Source of the DNA: Alistipes sp.
GTDB taxonomy: Bacteria; Bacteroidota; Bacteroidia; Bacteroidales; Rikenellaceae
NCBI GenBank assembly: GCA_017398045.1
Contig: JAFQHI010000021.1
Coordinates: forward strand, 52,011 to 116,010
Length of the DNA: 64,000 bases
Direction: 5' to 3'
This document shows positions 1-7,409 of the stretch, piece by piece (position 1 is the first letter of the stretch; every line of letters begins with the position of its first letter). The translations under genes were made by a program, and so were the position numbers. The notes below the pieces were generated by a model. It had not been told where the DNA came from. It ran no database searches and saw only the letters and a program-made list of their open reading frames with translations.

Positions 1-840
1 GGAGGCGCGACGGGGACAACTCCGCGCCGCGAAGCGGACCTTCCGCACCTGATTTCCGGCATCTACGACGGACACACCACGGGCGCACCGCTGACCATTC
101 TTTTCACGAACGACAATACGCGCTCGAAGGACTATTCGAACCTCACGCACCATTTTCGCCCGTCACACGCCGACCGCGTAGCCCACGTAAAATACAACGG
201 GATGAATGACCCGCGTGGAGGTGGTCACTTCTCGGCTCGACTGACCGTAGCGTTGGTGGCGGCCGGTGTGGTGGCCAAGAAGATGCTACCCTGCGATATT
301 CGGTTCTCGACCCGCCTTGTTGCGGTGGGTGGCGAGCAAGACCCTGCGCGTTTCGAGGAGATGATTCGTGCGGCCCAAGCCGAGGGGGACTCGGTAGGTG
401 GTGTGGTCGAATGTCACATCGACGGGGTACCGACAGGCTGGGGAGAGCCGCTCTTCGACTCGGTCGAAAGCCTCGCTTCACACCTTTTGTTCTCGATTCC
501 GGCCGTCAAGGGCGTGGAGTTTGGCGACGGATTTGCAGTAGCTACACGCCGTGGCTCGGAGAACAACGACCCGATTCTCGATGCCGAGGGACACACCGCC
601 ACAAACCATGCCGGAGGCATTGACGGCGGCATTACCAACGGCAACCCGTTGGTGGTGCGCGTAGCCTTCAAGCCAACTCCCAGCATCGCACGGGAGCAAG
701 CCACTTTCGACACCGCGACGGGCAACCTTGCGCCCCTCCGAATTGCGGGTCGTCACGACAGCTGCGTCGCCCTACGCGGGCAGGTGGTTGTCGAGGCCAT
801 GATGGCCATCACGCTCGCCGAACTCGCTTTACGTGCCTAA
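1..840 (+). CDS. aroC: Chorismate synthase (5' end outside window)
   Basis: Last step of the shikimate pathway: FMN-dependent elimination of phosphate from EPSP to give chorismate, in the cytoplasm. The reading frame is open from base 1, so the N-terminus lies upstream of the window; the visible part is 279 codons. Family motifs seen in order: TTPRREAD near the start, RPSHAD, DPRGGGHFSARLT, the glycine-rich NHAGGIDGGITNG, KPTPSI, and GRHDSCVALRG near the C-terminus, in the usual spacing. The motif GGGHFSARLT differs a little from the more common GGGRSSARET but keeps the SAR core. The stop overlaps a possible GTG start of prmC, so the two are probably co-transcribed. Confidence 0.95.
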   Translation, partial: GGATGTTPRREADLPHLISGIYDGHTTGAPLTILFTNDNTRSKDYSNLTHHFRPSHADRVAHVKYNGMNDPRGGGHFSARLTVALVAAGVVAKKMLPCDIRFSTRLVAVGGEQDPARFEEMIRAAQAEGDSVGGVVECHIDGVPTGWGEPLFDSVESLASHLLFSIPAVKGVEFGDGFAVATRRGSENNDPILDAEGHTATNHAGGIDGGITNGNPLVVRVAFKPTPSIAREQATFDTATGNLAPLRIAGRHDSCVALRGQVVVEAMMAITLAELALRA

Positions 841-844
841 AACC

Positions 845-1702
845 ATGCAGGCACAAACACTTATCCAAACGCTAAAAAACAGCTGTCTCGCACACTACGA
901 TGAGCGCGAGGCGACGCAGATTGCCCTCCTCACGGCAGCCCACCTGGTAGGTTTGGGCGACAATACCGCCCCCTTACGGGTGGACCCGTTGCGTGATTGG
1001 CCGATAGAGGAAAAGCAGCTACGACAAGCTGCCGAGCGATTAACAAGCGGAGAGCCGATGCAATATGTCATCGGTCGCACCGACTTTTTCGGGCGGGAGT
1101 TCAAGGTGGACAGCCGTGTGCTGATTCCGCGTCCCGAGACCGAGGAGCTGGTGGACCGCATCCGTCGCACGGAGCGCGATGCACGGCGCATCCTCGATGT
1201 GGGGACAGGCAGCGGTTGCATCGCCATTACACTGGCCCTCGAGTTGCCTACGGCCGAAGTTGCGGCCATCGACCTCTCGGCCGATGCCTTGGAGGTGGCT
1301 CGACACAATGCCGAGCAATTGGGGGCGAAGGTCGATTTTCGAGCAGGGGATGCCCTCTCGTCGTTTGACCGACTCTTCGACAGACCGTTTGATGTGGTTG
1401 TGTCGAATCCGCCCTATGTGCCTGAAAGCGACCGAAAGACCATGCACTGCAACGTGCTGGAGCATGAACCGGAGATGGCCCTTTTTGTCCCCGACGAGGA
1501 CCCTTTGCGCTTCTATCGCGCGATTGCACAAACGAGTTGGCGGCTGCTTCGCGAAGGGGGTGCGCTCTACTTCGAGATTTACCACGCCCTGGCCGACGAG
1601 ATGCAGTCGCTTGTCAAACAGATGGGCTATGAAGAGGTGACGATTTTTTGTGACCTGCAAGAGAAACCGCGTATGCTATGTGGCAGAAAACCAAAGCAGT
1701 AA
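845..1702 (+). CDS. prmC: Release factor glutamine methyltransferase PrmC
   Basis: Methylates the GGQ glutamine of peptide chain release factors RF1 and RF2 with S-adenosylmethionine. The protein has the N-terminal helical domain, then a class I methyltransferase fold with the SAM-binding motif LDVGTGSGCIAI and the catalytic signature VSNPPYVPESD, which is diagnostic for the N5-glutamine methyltransferase group. Length (285 aa) is normal. I chose ATG at 845; an in-frame GTG at 833 would add four residues and overlap the aroC stop. The end overlaps the start of recX by 25 bases, indicating translational coupling in an aroC-prmC-recX-M23 operon. Confidence 0.95.
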   Translation: MQAQTLIQTLKNSCLAHYDEREATQIALLTAAHLVGLGDNTAPLRVDPLRDWPIEEKQLRQAAERLTSGEPMQYVIGRTDFFGREFKVDSRVLIPRPETEELVDRIRRTERDARRILDVGTGSGCIAITLALELPTAEVAAIDLSADALEVARHNAEQLGAKVDFRAGDALSSFDRLFDRPFDVVVSNPPYVPESDRKTMHCNVLEHEPEMALFVPDEDPLRFYRAIAQTSWRLLREGGALYFEIYHALADEMQSLVKQMGYEEVTIFCDLQEKPRMLCGRKPKQ

Positions 1703-2211
1703 CAGAGCGCAAACCGCGCACCAAAACGCCCGATGAGGCCCTCGCATCACTCATGCGCCTTTGCGCCCGAGCCGAGAAGTGCGAGGGGGATGCGCGTCGC
1801 CTGATGCGCGGATGGGGCGTTGAACAAAAGGCCGCCGAAGCGGTGGTGGCACGCTTGGTGCGCGACTGCTTTATCGACGACAGGCGTTACGCCACCCTCT
1901 TCGTGCGCGAGAAGCTCAATTTGAGCGGTTGGGGCATCTACAAAATCCGCACGGCACTCAAGCGCAAAGAGGTCAGCGAAACGATTATAAACGAAGCCCT
2001 TGCCGAGGTGGATACACAAAAAATGCTTTCGCGCCTCGACGAGCAACTTCAGCGCAAACTGCGCACCCTGAAGGCCAAAACGCCCTACGAACTGAAAGCG
2101 AAGCTCATTCGCTACGCGCTTTCGCTCGGCTATCCCTACGAAACCGTACTGGATAGCGTCCAAAAACACCTTAAACAAGCCGATTTATCATGCGACGAAT
2201 ACTCCTTTTAA
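1678..2211 (+). CDS. recX: Regulatory protein RecX
   Basis: RecX family modulators bind RecA filaments and limit recombinase activity. The 177-aa protein shows the repeated three-helix layout of the family, with the typical FIDDRRYATLFVREKLN and GWGIYKIRTALKRKEVS segments followed by a C-terminal helical repeat (YELKAKLIRYALSLGY). There is no RecA gene in the window. It overlaps prmC upstream (25 bases) and the M23 peptidase downstream (22 bases), so it is embedded in an operon whose other members have no obvious link to recombination. Confidence 0.9.
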   Translation: MWQKTKAVTERKPRTKTPDEALASLMRLCARAEKCEGDARRLMRGWGVEQKAAEAVVARLVRDCFIDDRRYATLFVREKLNLSGWGIYKIRTALKRKEVSETIINEALAEVDTQKMLSRLDEQLQRKLRTLKAKTPYELKAKLIRYALSLGYPYETVLDSVQKHLKQADLSCDEYSF

Positions 2212-3917
2212 TCGCCCTCGTAACGCCCCTTGTGACATCGGGGCAGACCAAACTCAACCCCGCGGACTACATCTACCCCGTCCGCGAGGTGGCACAACTC
2301 TACTCGGCCAACTTTGGCGAGATACGCCCGGGCCATTTTCATGCCGGCATCGACATCAAAACCGATGGCGTGGAGGGCAAACCCCTCGTCGCGGTGGCCG
2401 ATGGCTACGTGTCGCGCATCGTGGTGCAGGCCGGAGGGTATGGCCGCGCCATCTACCTCACACTGAAGAATGGCCAGACGGCCGTCTATGGCCACCTCAA
2501 CCGCTTTCGCCCCGACATCGACAGCCTGATGCAGGCCGACCGCTATCGTCGAAAATCGAACAGCGTGGATCGGTGGTTCACCCCCGAAGTCTTTCCCGTC
2601 AAGCAGGGCGACATGATTGGTTACTCGGGCAACAGCGGTTCGTCGGGCGGTCCGCACCTGCACTTCGAGCTGCGCGACACGAAGGACCAACGCCTGCGCA
2701 ACGTGGTGAGCGAGGGCATCATCTCGCCCACCGATTCACTTCCGCCCCGCTTCATGAAGCTGCACTACGTGGAGATTGACTCGCTCCCCGATGGTGTCTG
2801 CATCCATCGCCCGATGGAGAGCTATGCCGTGGTACGCGAAAAGGAGGGGCGTTACCGCCTCACGCGCGAAGAGCCGCTCCCCGTAGGGCGCAAAGGGTAC
2901 TTCATTGCCGAGGTCACGGACCGTCGCAACGGTGTACACAACACCTTTGCCGTTTGGCGCATCCGCACCGAGATGGACAACAAGCCCATCTTCGAATTCC
3001 GCATCGACCACTTCACACACGCCTTTTCGCGTTCGTGCGATGCCGTGAGCTGCTATCCCCTGCAACTCACCTCGCGCAACGAGGTCATCCGTCTGGCTCG
3101 TCTGGAAGGGGCCCCCATCTTCTGCTATCCGACGCTTGAAGAGCGTGGCCTGATACGCACCCAAGTGGGAGAGCAGCGCACCATCCGCCTCACCTGCGAG
3201 GACGACTGCGGCAATCGCTCCACGCTCCAATTCATCATTGAGGGACGCGAGGGGCAGTTCACGGCCGAGCAGCCCGACCCCTCGTTGGAGCTGATTGCCA
3301 TGCGCAAAGCCAAGACCTTCCGTAGCGATAAGGATTTCACCTTTCACCTTCCGGCCGAGGCCCTCTATGAATCGACCTACGCCCGCGTAGAGGCGGGAAC
3401 GATTCCGAAGGTGGATTCGGGCGTGGTGGTTCTCTCACCCGCCTATCGGGTGCTGGATGCCAAGACCCCGATGCGCAAAGCGGCAACCGTGACGATTCGC
3501 ACCTATGTCCCCGACTCGCTCCGCTCGCGTGCCATGATTGCCCTTAAGAATTGGCGCGGACGGGCCGCACTGGCCGGTGGCAGCTACAAAGAGGGCGAGG
3601 TGAGCGTGGCAACCCGCACGGCAGGCGACTATTTCGTCATGGCCGACATCCAAGCACCGACCATCACCCCCATCTTTGCTAATGGAGCCGAACTTCGCAA
3701 ACAGCTCACCTTCAAAGTGGCCGACAACTTCTCGGGGGTCGCTTCGTGGCGTCTGGAGGTGGATGGCGAGTGGCGACCGTGCGACCGCTATCCGAGCCGT
3801 GGCATCCTCGTTTTTCATTTCGACCGACCGGCCGATGGCGGCACCCATCACTACCGACTTACGGTACGCGATTCGGCAGGCAACACGACCGTCAAAGAGG
3901 GTACTTACCGCCACTAA
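2190..3917 (+). CDS. M23 family metallopeptidase, secreted
   Basis: Predicted envelope zinc endopeptidase that would cut peptidoglycan cross-links. A signal peptide (hydrophobic residues 4-16, ending TSGQ) precedes a LytM/M23 domain at about residues 45-175. The metal and catalytic residues are intact: HAGID (His51, Asp55) and GPHLHFEL (His156, His158). The long C-terminal part (about 180-575) has no motif I can name; it is probably made of beta-sandwich domains, with one near residues 480-575 resembling an Ig-like fold (DNFSGVASWRLEVDGEW). The start codon lies inside recX. It is the last gene of its operon. Confidence 0.88.
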   Translation: MRRILLLIALVTPLVTSGQTKLNPADYIYPVREVAQLYSANFGEIRPGHFHAGIDIKTDGVEGKPLVAVADGYVSRIVVQAGGYGRAIYLTLKNGQTAVYGHLNRFRPDIDSLMQADRYRRKSNSVDRWFTPEVFPVKQGDMIGYSGNSGSSGGPHLHFELRDTKDQRLRNVVSEGIISPTDSLPPRFMKLHYVEIDSLPDGVCIHRPMESYAVVREKEGRYRLTREEPLPVGRKGYFIAEVTDRRNGVHNTFAVWRIRTEMDNKPIFEFRIDHFTHAFSRSCDAVSCYPLQLTSRNEVIRLARLEGAPIFCYPTLEERGLIRTQVGEQRTIRLTCEDDCGNRSTLQFIIEGREGQFTAEQPDPSLELIAMRKAKTFRSDKDFTFHLPAEALYESTYARVEAGTIPKVDSGVVVLSPAYRVLDAKTPMRKAATVTIRTYVPDSLRSRAMIALKNWRGRAALAGGSYKEGEVSVATRTAGDYFVMADIQAPTITPIFANGAELRKQLTFKVADNFSGVASWRLEVDGEWRPCDRYPSRGILVFHFDRPADGGTHHYRLTVRDSAGNTTVKEGTYRH

Positions 3918-3939
3918 CAAAGGTTTTTCGCCTCAAAAG

Positions 3940-3970
3940 TTTGCTTTTGGCGCGAAAATGCGTAATTTTG
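3940..3970 (+). promoter_or_regulatory. Bacteroidetes-type promoter for the tRNA-Arg leader transcript
   Basis: TTTG at 3940-3943 and TAATTTTG (TAnnTTTG) at 3963-3970 with a 19-bp spacer fit the Bacteroidetes sigma-ABfr consensus. Initiation would be near 3976, giving a roughly 245-nt leader before tRNA-Arg. No promoter of this quality is visible closer to the tRNA. Confidence 0.65.
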
Positions 3971-3976
3971 CACCCG

Positions 3977-4220
3977 AAAATTAGGCAGACACCTTTTCGA
4001 TAAAAGGTAACCGCCTCAAATTACTGCGGAGTCGGTTACATTTTATTTCGAGACTATTTGAGTGCTTTTTTTTGAGCAAGTTTTGCTTCGGAAAGCGCAG
4101 GGAATAGCGGGCTATTTTCAAGATTTCCGAAGGAAAAAATGCCGAAAAGAGCCTCAAAGAGGCCGAATTTTATACCATAAAGGTGACACATTTTCAATAA
4201 AATGTAACCGCCTCCGCCCT
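3977..4220 (+). ncRNA. Candidate structured leader RNA upstream of tRNA-Arg
   Basis: This gene-free stretch of about 300 bases contains no credible protein; the short open frame from 4062 runs into the tRNA. It holds a 30-base direct repeat, 3988-4017 and 4185-4214 (27 of 30 identical), and an inverted copy at 4029-4046. Each direct copy forms a local 7-bp hairpin. The inverted arm can pair with arm 1 (4000-4017, 16 of 18) or arm 3 (4197-4214, 17 of 18). Small stems also occur between: AATAG/CTATT near 4105-4117, TTTCC/GGAAA near 4124-4136, GCCTC/GAGGC near 4151-4163. What it does is unknown; it could be a processed RNA, a folding switch on tRNA expression, or a repeat element. Confidence 0.35.
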
Positions 4221-4294
4221 GGTCGCGTAGCTCAGTTGGATAGAGCAGCAGCCTTCTAAGCTGCCGGTCGAGCGTTCGAGCCGCTCCGCGATCA
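4221..4294 (+). tRNA. tRNA-Arg (anticodon TCT)
   Basis: A full cloverleaf folds by eye. The acceptor stem GGTCGCG (4221-4227) pairs with CGCGATC (4287-4293) with one G-T pair, and the discriminator A is at 4294. The anticodon stem GCAGC (4248-4252) pairs with GCTGC (4260-4264) around loop CTTCTAA, with anticodon TCT at 4255-4257. The T stem GAGCG/CGCTC encloses TTCGAGC (4275-4281). CCA is not encoded. It reads AGA/AGG arginine codons, which are rare in the neighbouring genes. Confidence 0.97.
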
Positions 4295-4295
4295 C

Positions 4296-4325
4296 AAAAA
4301 GCACCCCTTGCGGAGTGCTTTTTGT
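4296..4325 (+). terminator. Intrinsic terminator of tRNA-Arg
   Basis: AAAAAGCAC and GTGCTTTTT flank a loop of about ten bases directly after the tRNA, ending in a T run. Confidence 0.85.
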
Positions 4326-4326
4326 G

Positions 4327-4533
4327 TAAGGGGAAAGAGGAGAGAGGAAAGAGCGAAGAGGAAAAGTTCCTTAAAGTTCCTTAAGGGAGCTTAAGGTTTC
4401 TTAAGGGAACTCCTGAATCCCCCTAGTCACCTTTAGCCGCCAATTTTGAATTCTAAATTCTAAATTTTGCATTATTTCAGCTGCGCCTGAAATCAAATTT
4501 CCCTTATTTTTCAACGATTTTTCGATTCAAGGT
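4327..4533. repeat. Low-complexity and AATTC-type intergenic repeats between tRNA-Arg and rpsP
   Basis: The gap before rpsP holds no gene. It contains a purine-rich run (4327-4362), a cluster of CTTAAG/CCTTAA words (about 4366-4412), and the inverse form of the AATTCAAAATTTAGAATT repeat (about 4442-4470). Similar material lies in other gaps of this window (near 7141, 11140, 23895, 32577 and 63950). Confidence 0.6.
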
Positions 4534-4534
4534 G

Positions 4535-4565
4535 TTGGTTTTTTGATTTTCTCGCATTATCTTTG
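4535..4565 (+). promoter_or_regulatory. Promoter of rpsP
   Basis: TTG at 4535-4537 and TATCTTTG at 4558-4565 with a 20-bp spacer; the 5' leader would be roughly 55 nt. Confidence 0.7.
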
Positions 4566-4626
4566 CACCCGAAATAAGCCGAAAGGCTGAGCGTTTTTTA
4601 TTAACCTTACAAAATTTTATAGCAAA

Positions 4627-5157
4627 ATGGCTGTTAAAATTCGTCTGGCACGTCACGGTAAGAAGGGTTATGCCTTCTATCACATCGTTGCCGCAGATAG
4701 CAGAGCGCCACGTGATGGTAAATTCATCGAGAAGTTGGGTACCTACAACCCCAACACGAATCCTGCTACGATCGACCTGAACTTCGAGCAAGCACTGGGT
4801 TGGTTACTCAAAGGCGCACAACCTACGGACACCTGCCGTGCCATCCTCTCGTACAAGGGTGTACTCTACAAGAAGCACCTCTTGGGTGGTGTAGCCAAGG
4901 GCGCATTCACCGAGGCTGAGGCTGAGGCTCGCTTCAACAAGTGGGCAGAGGCCAAGTCGGGTAAGATTGAGGCCAAGACCTCGAAGCTCGCATCGGATGC
5001 CAAGTCGGCCGAGAAGGCTCGTCTGGCTGCCGAGGCCAAGGTAAACGAGGAGCGTGCCAAGGCTATCGCCGAGAAGAAGGCTGCCGCTGAGGCTGCTGCT
5101 GCCGAGGCCGCTGCCGAGGCTGCCGAGGAGGCTACGGAGGCTGCTGTTGAGGAGTAA
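4627..5157 (+). CDS. rpsP: 30S ribosomal protein S16 with Ala/Glu-rich tail
   Basis: Small-subunit ribosomal protein needed for 30S assembly. The first roughly 80 residues are canonical S16 ([14 protein letters not shown] start, [26 protein letters not shown]). The protein is 176 aa, about twice the length in E. coli, because of a C-terminal extension (about 100-176) made almost only of Ala, Glu and Lys, predicted helical and acidic at the very end. Long S16 tails are known in Bacteroidetes, so I read this as a lineage feature rather than a fusion. It has its own promoter and terminator and uses many GGT/CGT codons, as expected for a highly expressed gene. Confidence 0.96.
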   Translation: MAVKIRLARHGKKGYAFYHIVAADSRAPRDGKFIEKLGTYNPNTNPATIDLNFEQALGWLLKGAQPTDTCRAILSYKGVLYKKHLLGGVAKGAFTEAEAEARFNKWAEAKSGKIEAKTSKLASDAKSAEKARLAAEAKVNEERAKAIAEKKAAAEAAAAEAAAEAAEEATEAAVEE

Positions 5158-5177
5158 TTCCTTGACCGCTTACCGAA

Positions 5178-5213
5178 AAAGAGGCTGTTCCAATTGGAGC
5201 GGCCTCTTATTTT
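5178..5213 (+). terminator. Terminator of rpsP
   Basis: AAAAAGAGGC and GCCTCTTATTTTT form a hairpin just after the rpsP stop; the loop also contains the complementary words TTCCAATTGGA. Confidence 0.8.
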
Positions 5214-5224
5214 TGGATGTGCCT

Positions 5225-5325
5225 AAAAAGGTGATTTCCGCGTTACGCTTGCGCTCGAAATCCTCACATACGACAAGTATGCTACGGTTTCTCACGCTGC
5301 GCAAGCCTTGAAATCCCACATTTTA
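5225..5325 (-). repeat. Dispersed hairpin element, copy 1
   Basis: An imperfect palindrome whose outer arms are GCTTGCGC and GCGCAAGC and whose tip is CATAC/GTATG. The reverse complement of 5239-5318 shares its framework with 49467-49552 (AGGCTTGCGCAG, AGCATACT, GTATGTGAG, GCAAGCGTAAC), while stretches between differ. It lies in the rpsP-rimM gap and has no coding potential that I would trust. Confidence 0.6.
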
Positions 5326-5349
5326 TACACATCCATACCAACTGCTCGG

Positions 5350-5381
5350 TTTGTATTTTTCAATACAATTCACTAATTTTG
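5350..5381 (+). promoter_or_regulatory. Promoter of rimM-mnmA
   Basis: TTTG at 5350-5353, a 20-bp spacer and TAATTTTG at 5374-5381, 29 bases before the rimM start. Confidence 0.7.
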
Positions 5382-5410
5382 AGTGCTAAAAACCAAACTT
5401 TGAATTTGTC

Positions 5411-5923
5411 ATGACGCTTTGTGGTCGCATCAATAAACTCTTTGGCACGGGCGGAGGCCTGCGCCTCACGCTCTACGACTCGTTTCCCGAAGATTTCAAC
5501 CCCGCCACCATGCCCCTCGTTGTCGAAATCGACGGACTGGAGGTACCGCTCTACTGCGAGGAGTTTGACTATGTAGGAGCCTCGGGAGCCTCGGTACGCT
5601 TTGCCGACCTCGACACCGACCGTCGAGCCGAGGAGCTGATAGGCAAAGAGTTTTCGATGGAGCTTTCCGACGAGGAGGGCGAGGAGGACGAGTTCTTCCT
5701 CGAGGACCTAATCGGTTTCGAGGCGACGATTCTGGAGCCGGCAACCGAGCGCACCTTCACGGGCGAGGTGACCGACTACATCGACAGCGACATCAACCCC
5801 CTGTTCGAGCTGACCATTGCGGGGCGCGAGGTGCTGGTACCTGCTGTGGATGAGATGATTGGCGGCATCGATTTCGAGCGCGAACAGATTAAATTCATCC
5901 TTCCCGAGGGGTTAATCGACTAA
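5411..5923 (+). CDS. rimM: Ribosome maturation factor RimM
   Basis: RimM binds S19 and helps mature the 3' domain of 16S rRNA in the 30S subunit. The 170-aa protein has the family's two-barrel layout: an N-terminal RimM barrel (about 1-85, with PLVVEIDGLEVPLYCEEFDYVG) and a C-terminal PRC-barrel (about 95-168, DLIGFEATI ... EVLVPAVDEMIGGIDFEREQIKFILPEGLID). The ending PAVDEMI...ILPEGLID is strongly RimM-like. It sits just after rpsP, as in many bacteria, but here trmD and rplS do not follow; mnmA does, 5 bases downstream. Confidence 0.9.
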   Translation: MTLCGRINKLFGTGGGLRLTLYDSFPEDFNPATMPLVVEIDGLEVPLYCEEFDYVGASGASVRFADLDTDRRAEELIGKEFSMELSDEEGEEDEFFLEDLIGFEATILEPATERTFTGEVTDYIDSDINPLFELTIAGREVLVPAVDEMIGGIDFEREQIKFILPEGLID

Positions 5924-5928
5924 GCAGC

Positions 5929-7134
5929 ATGGCACGTGTAGTAGTTGGATTGTCGGGTGGCGTGGACTCTTCGGTGGCCGCCTACCTGCTCAAAAAGGAG
6001 GGGCATGAGGTCATCGGTCTCTTCATGATAAATTGGCACGATACGACCGGCACCCTGGAGGGCGACTGTCCGTGGCACGACGACCGTCTGTTTGCCGAGT
6101 TGGTGGCCAAAAAGCTCGATATCGCGCTGCACGTGGTGGACCTCTCGGAGGAGTATCGTCGGCGCGTAGTGGAGTATATGTTCGCGGAATATGAGGCGGG
6201 ACGCACCCCCAACCCCGATGTGTTGTGCAACCGCGAAATCAAATTCGACGTCTTTATGCGGGAGGCCCAAAAACTCGGTGCCGACTATGTAGCCACGGGC
6301 CACTACTGCCGAAAAACCGTCTCTACCCTACCCGACGGCACGGAGCGTTTCCACCTTCTGGCCGGCTCGGACCCCAATAAAGACCAAAGTTATTTTCTCT
6401 GCCAGCTCAACCAGGAGCAGTTGCGCTATGCCCTCTTCCCGATTGGTCACCTCCTAAAGCCCGAGGTAAGACGCATCGCCCAGGAGCAGGGTCTCGCCAC
6501 AGCCAAGCGCAAAGATTCGCAAGGCATCTGCTTTGTAGGCAAGGTCGATTTGCCGACCTTCCTGCAACAAAAGTTGGCAAAAAAGGTGGGTAACATCCAC
6601 GAAATCAAAGCCGAATGGCCGAAGTTCAGCCTGCGTCCGACCCGCGACTCCCACGCACAAGAGCCGACCCAAGAGGAGTTGGAGGCGTTGGCCAAAGGGT
6701 GGCACTACACGGTGCGCGACGGCAAAAAAATCGGCACGCACAACGGCGCACATTTCTACACGATTGGCCAGCGCAAGGGGCTCGGCATCGGTGGGCGCAA
6801 AGAGTCGCTCTTTATCCTGGCCACCGATGTGCAGGAGAATGTCATCTACGTGGGCGAGGGCGACAGCCATCCCGGATTGTGGCGACCGGCTCTGAAAATC
6901 GAGCGCGATGCCATGCATTGGGTCAATCCCGACTGCACCTGCGCAGTGGGCGAAACGCTCCGTTGCCGAGTGCGTATTCGCTACCGCCAGCCCCTCCAGA
7001 CGGCTACCCTCTACAGCCACGAAGGCGGCTGTTACATCCTCTTCGACGAGGCGCAACGTGGCATCGCTGCCGGTCAATTTGCCGCCCTCTACGAGGGCGA
7101 GGAGCTAATCGCCTCGGGCGTGATTTGCGAATAG
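5929..7134 (+). CDS. mnmA: tRNA-specific 2-thiouridylase MnmA
   Basis: Inserts the 2-thio group into U34 of tRNAs for Lys, Glu and Gln, using ATP and sulfur relayed as persulfide. The PP-loop SGGVDSS is at residues 9-15. The two reactive cysteines are present: Cys100 in DVLCNREIKFD and Cys201 in QGICFVG. ATGHYCR and TIGQRKGLGIGG are further family blocks, and the C-terminal beta-barrel closes the protein (RCRVRIRYRQ). Length (401 aa) is slightly long because of an insert around residues 220-260. It follows rimM by 5 bases, so the pair is probably one transcript for translation factors. Confidence 0.95.
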   Translation: MARVVVGLSGGVDSSVAAYLLKKEGHEVIGLFMINWHDTTGTLEGDCPWHDDRLFAELVAKKLDIALHVVDLSEEYRRRVVEYMFAEYEAGRTPNPDVLCNREIKFDVFMREAQKLGADYVATGHYCRKTVSTLPDGTERFHLLAGSDPNKDQSYFLCQLNQEQLRYALFPIGHLLKPEVRRIAQEQGLATAKRKDSQGICFVGKVDLPTFLQQKLAKKVGNIHEIKAEWPKFSLRPTRDSHAQEPTQEELEALAKGWHYTVRDGKKIGTHNGAHFYTIGQRKGLGIGGRKESLFILATDVQENVIYVGEGDSHPGLWRPALKIERDAMHWVNPDCTCAVGETLRCRVRIRYRQPLQTATLYSHEGGCYILFDEAQRGIAAGQFAALYEGEELIASGVICE

Positions 7135-7140
7135 GATTCG

Positions 7141-7170
7141 CAAATTTAGAATTTAGAATTCAAAATTAAA
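7141..7170. repeat. AATTCAAAATTTAGAATT-type repeat
   Basis: A short AT-rich unit (AATTTAGAATT twice, then CAAAATT) placed right after the mnmA stop. Related units occur at about 4442, 23895, 32577 and 63945. Confidence 0.55.
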
Positions 7171-7179
7171 ACGAGTGCC

Positions 7180-7407
7180 ATGATTTCGCCAATCGATCAA
7201 TACATTATTGATGCCGTCCGCAAGATGCGCCGCGAGCAACATATCTCGCAAGCGATGTTGGGAAGTTGGATTGGTGTATCGCGTGGTTTCATCGGGCAGG
7301 TTGAAAGTCCGAAATGTGACGTAAAGTATAGTCCGACACACCTCAACGAAATTGCCAAATATCTTGGTTGCTCGCCTCGTGATTTTCTACCCGAAAAGCC
7401 GCTCTAA
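7180..7407 (+). CDS. Small XRE-type helix-turn-helix protein
   Basis: A 75-aa protein made of a single Cro/C1-type DNA-binding domain: a helix (DAVRKMRREQHISQAMLGSWIG), the recognition turn VSRGFIGQVE, then YSPTHLNEIAKYLGCSPRDFLPEKP, typical of XRE proteins. It has no sensor or toxin domain, and no toxin-like gene adjoins it. It lies 45 bases after mnmA, separated by an AATTC-type repeat, and ends 2 bases before the following gene, so it is probably translated with that one. Its target is unknown. Phage repressors and antitoxin HTH proteins of this size exist, but nothing here supports either. Confidence 0.75.
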   Translation: MISPIDQYIIDAVRKMRREQHISQAMLGSWIGVSRGFIGQVESPKCDVKYSPTHLNEIAKYLGCSPRDFLPEKPL

Positions 7408-7409
7408 CC

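Noticed and set aside
4062-4259. 65-codon frame ending inside tRNA-Arg
   Set aside because: It runs into the tRNA anticodon arm, has no start context and overlaps the structured leader.
3988-4294. Integrated mobile element at tRNA-Arg
   Set aside because: The 30-base direct repeats lie upstream of the tRNA, not at its 3' end, and the segment between them is only about 170 bases with no integrase.
7180-7407. Toxin-antitoxin system based on the small HTH gene
   Set aside because: The neighbouring gene carries a signal peptide and an EEP-like fold; no RelE, HipA, Fic or similar toxin is adjacent.
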